DNA from: Halomonas halophila
GTDB taxonomy: Bacteria > Pseudomonadota > Gammaproteobacteria > Pseudomonadales > Halomonadaceae
Assembly: GCA_002433675.1 (NCBI GenBank)
Contig: DJIP01000136.1
Span: 1-6,085 of the forward strand
Reading direction: 5' to 3'
Length of the DNA stretch: 6,085 nucleotides
The stretch's first letter is position 1; every line of letters begins with the position of its first letter. Positions 5,558 through 6,085 of this stretch are shown here, piece after piece. A program made the position numbers and the translations under genes. The notes beneath the pieces were generated by a model. The model was given only the letters and a program-made list of their open reading frames with translations. It had not been told where the DNA came from and ran no database searches.

Positions 5558-5571
5558 GCCCGGGGCCGGGC
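5558..5571. other. GC-only palindrome in the gap between two minus-strand genes
   Basis: GCCCGG and CCGGGC are adjacent inverted arms around GG. The element lies in the 102-bp gap between the two minus-strand genes at the right end. No T-run follows on the minus strand, so it is not a standard terminator. It could be a weak stem within a shared transcript or chance in GC-rich DNA. Confidence 0.25.
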
Positions 5572-5617
5572 GCTGCGCTCTACGTCCCTGTCCTCATCAA
5601 TAGCACAGACTCATCAA

Positions 5618-6085
5618 CTAGCGTAAGTCCTCGTGGGTATCACAGCGTTGACGCCATTGCCGACGCAACCGCAGGTGATCTTCTCGCACGCGCACGAAAC
5701 GTGCCAGTGGCGTGGTTTCGGCGTCGAGCTCGAGCCATTGTCGGCGGTAGTCCTGAAAGGCCTGGGTGCCCGCCACGTGGGCGTCCAGCAGGCGATCCAT
5801 GCCAGCGAACCAGCGGGCCGCCTGTGTTTCCAGACGTGCCAGCGACGCCAGGGTGTCGCCTTCCTGGTGCAGCGTCGTCGTCTGTGAACATGCCGCCTCA
5901 GCGTCAGTCTGGTTGTTGTCTGAGCCATTGCGGGAGGCGAGGGCGCTCTCAAGTAGTCGACTGGCTTCCTCGAGGCGTTGGCTTGCCAGCATCAGGGCGC
6001 GCATCAGCTCGGCGCTCAGGGGGCGATCCCGCAGGGTGGCAAGCGCCTGTTCCAGTGGCCCGGACTCTGGCGTCCACTGGCGGTC
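5618..6085 (-). CDS. Hypothetical helical protein, C-terminal part only (runs off the right edge)
   Basis: The frame is open from the right edge of the window to a TAG (complement at 5618-5620), giving the last 155 residues of a longer protein. A Met at 6004 could be mistaken for a start, but the frame continues upstream of it to the window end with normal-looking sequence (ESGPLEQALATLRDRPLSAE), and no ribosome binding site precedes that Met. The visible part is almost entirely helical and charged, with Leu/Ala/Arg/Glu runs suggesting coiled coil or helical bundles, interrupted by a polar Asn/Gln/Thr/Ser-rich linker at about residues 53-73 of the visible part. No catalytic motif or membrane segment is seen and I do not recognise the family. 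It lies upstream of the acidic hypothetical gene in the same direction. Confidence 0.75.
   Translation of the reverse strand, partial: DRQWTPESGPLEQALATLRDRPLSAELMRALMLASQRLEEASRLLESALASRNGSDNNQTDAEAACSQTTTLHQEGDTLASLARLETQAARWFAGMDRLLDAHVAGTQAFQDYRRQWLELDAETTPLARFVRVREDHLRLRRQWRQRCDTHEDLR

Overview
The window looks like chromosomal DNA from a GC-rich gammaproteobacterium, most likely a moderate halophile of the Halomonas type. The pointers are a GC-rich base composition, a recognisable RlmM (a gammaproteobacterial 23S rRNA methyltransferase), a BCCT-family transporter, TusA, and a strongly acidic, lysine-poor hypothetical protein. The genus is inferred from gene content and composition, not proven.

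Layout. Positions 1-791 hold no convincing gene. This stretch contains a strong intrinsic terminator for a gene left of the window (31-65), two copies of a 125-bp direct repeat spaced 209 bp apart (118-242 and 327-451), a perfect 14-bp-arm inverted repeat (590-621), and a ribosome-binding-site-like motif with no start codon at the right distance (742-750). A divergent BCCT transporter follows on the + strand (792-2351) and ends in two hairpins (2361-2379 and 2406-2442). Next is a two-gene + strand unit, a DUF2721 small membrane protein (2607-3044) overlapping rlmM (3034-4107) by 11 bp. A minus-strand antibiotic-biosynthesis-monooxygenase-like (ABM) gene (4134-4421) converges on rlmM and diverges from tusA (4448-4702), with only 26 bp between the two start codons. 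A long hairpin (4712-4742) separates tusA from two minus-strand genes of unknown function: an acidic 237-residue protein (4802-5515) and, upstream of it, a helical protein that runs off the right edge (5618-6085).

How the genes fit together. There is no single pathway here. The transporter probably imports an organic cation, betaine-like compound or other zwitterion, but its substrate-site aromatics are altered, so no substrate is assigned. RlmM modifies 23S rRNA, and TusA carries sulfur for tRNA thiolation and related uses. The DUF2721, ABM-like and two hypothetical genes have no firmly known role. I do not see a defence system, mobile element, CRISPR array, tRNA or rRNA. The parts most worth follow-up are the non-coding direct repeat pair with the structured region upstream of the transporter, the altered BCCT binding box, and the unknown minus-strand pair at the right end.
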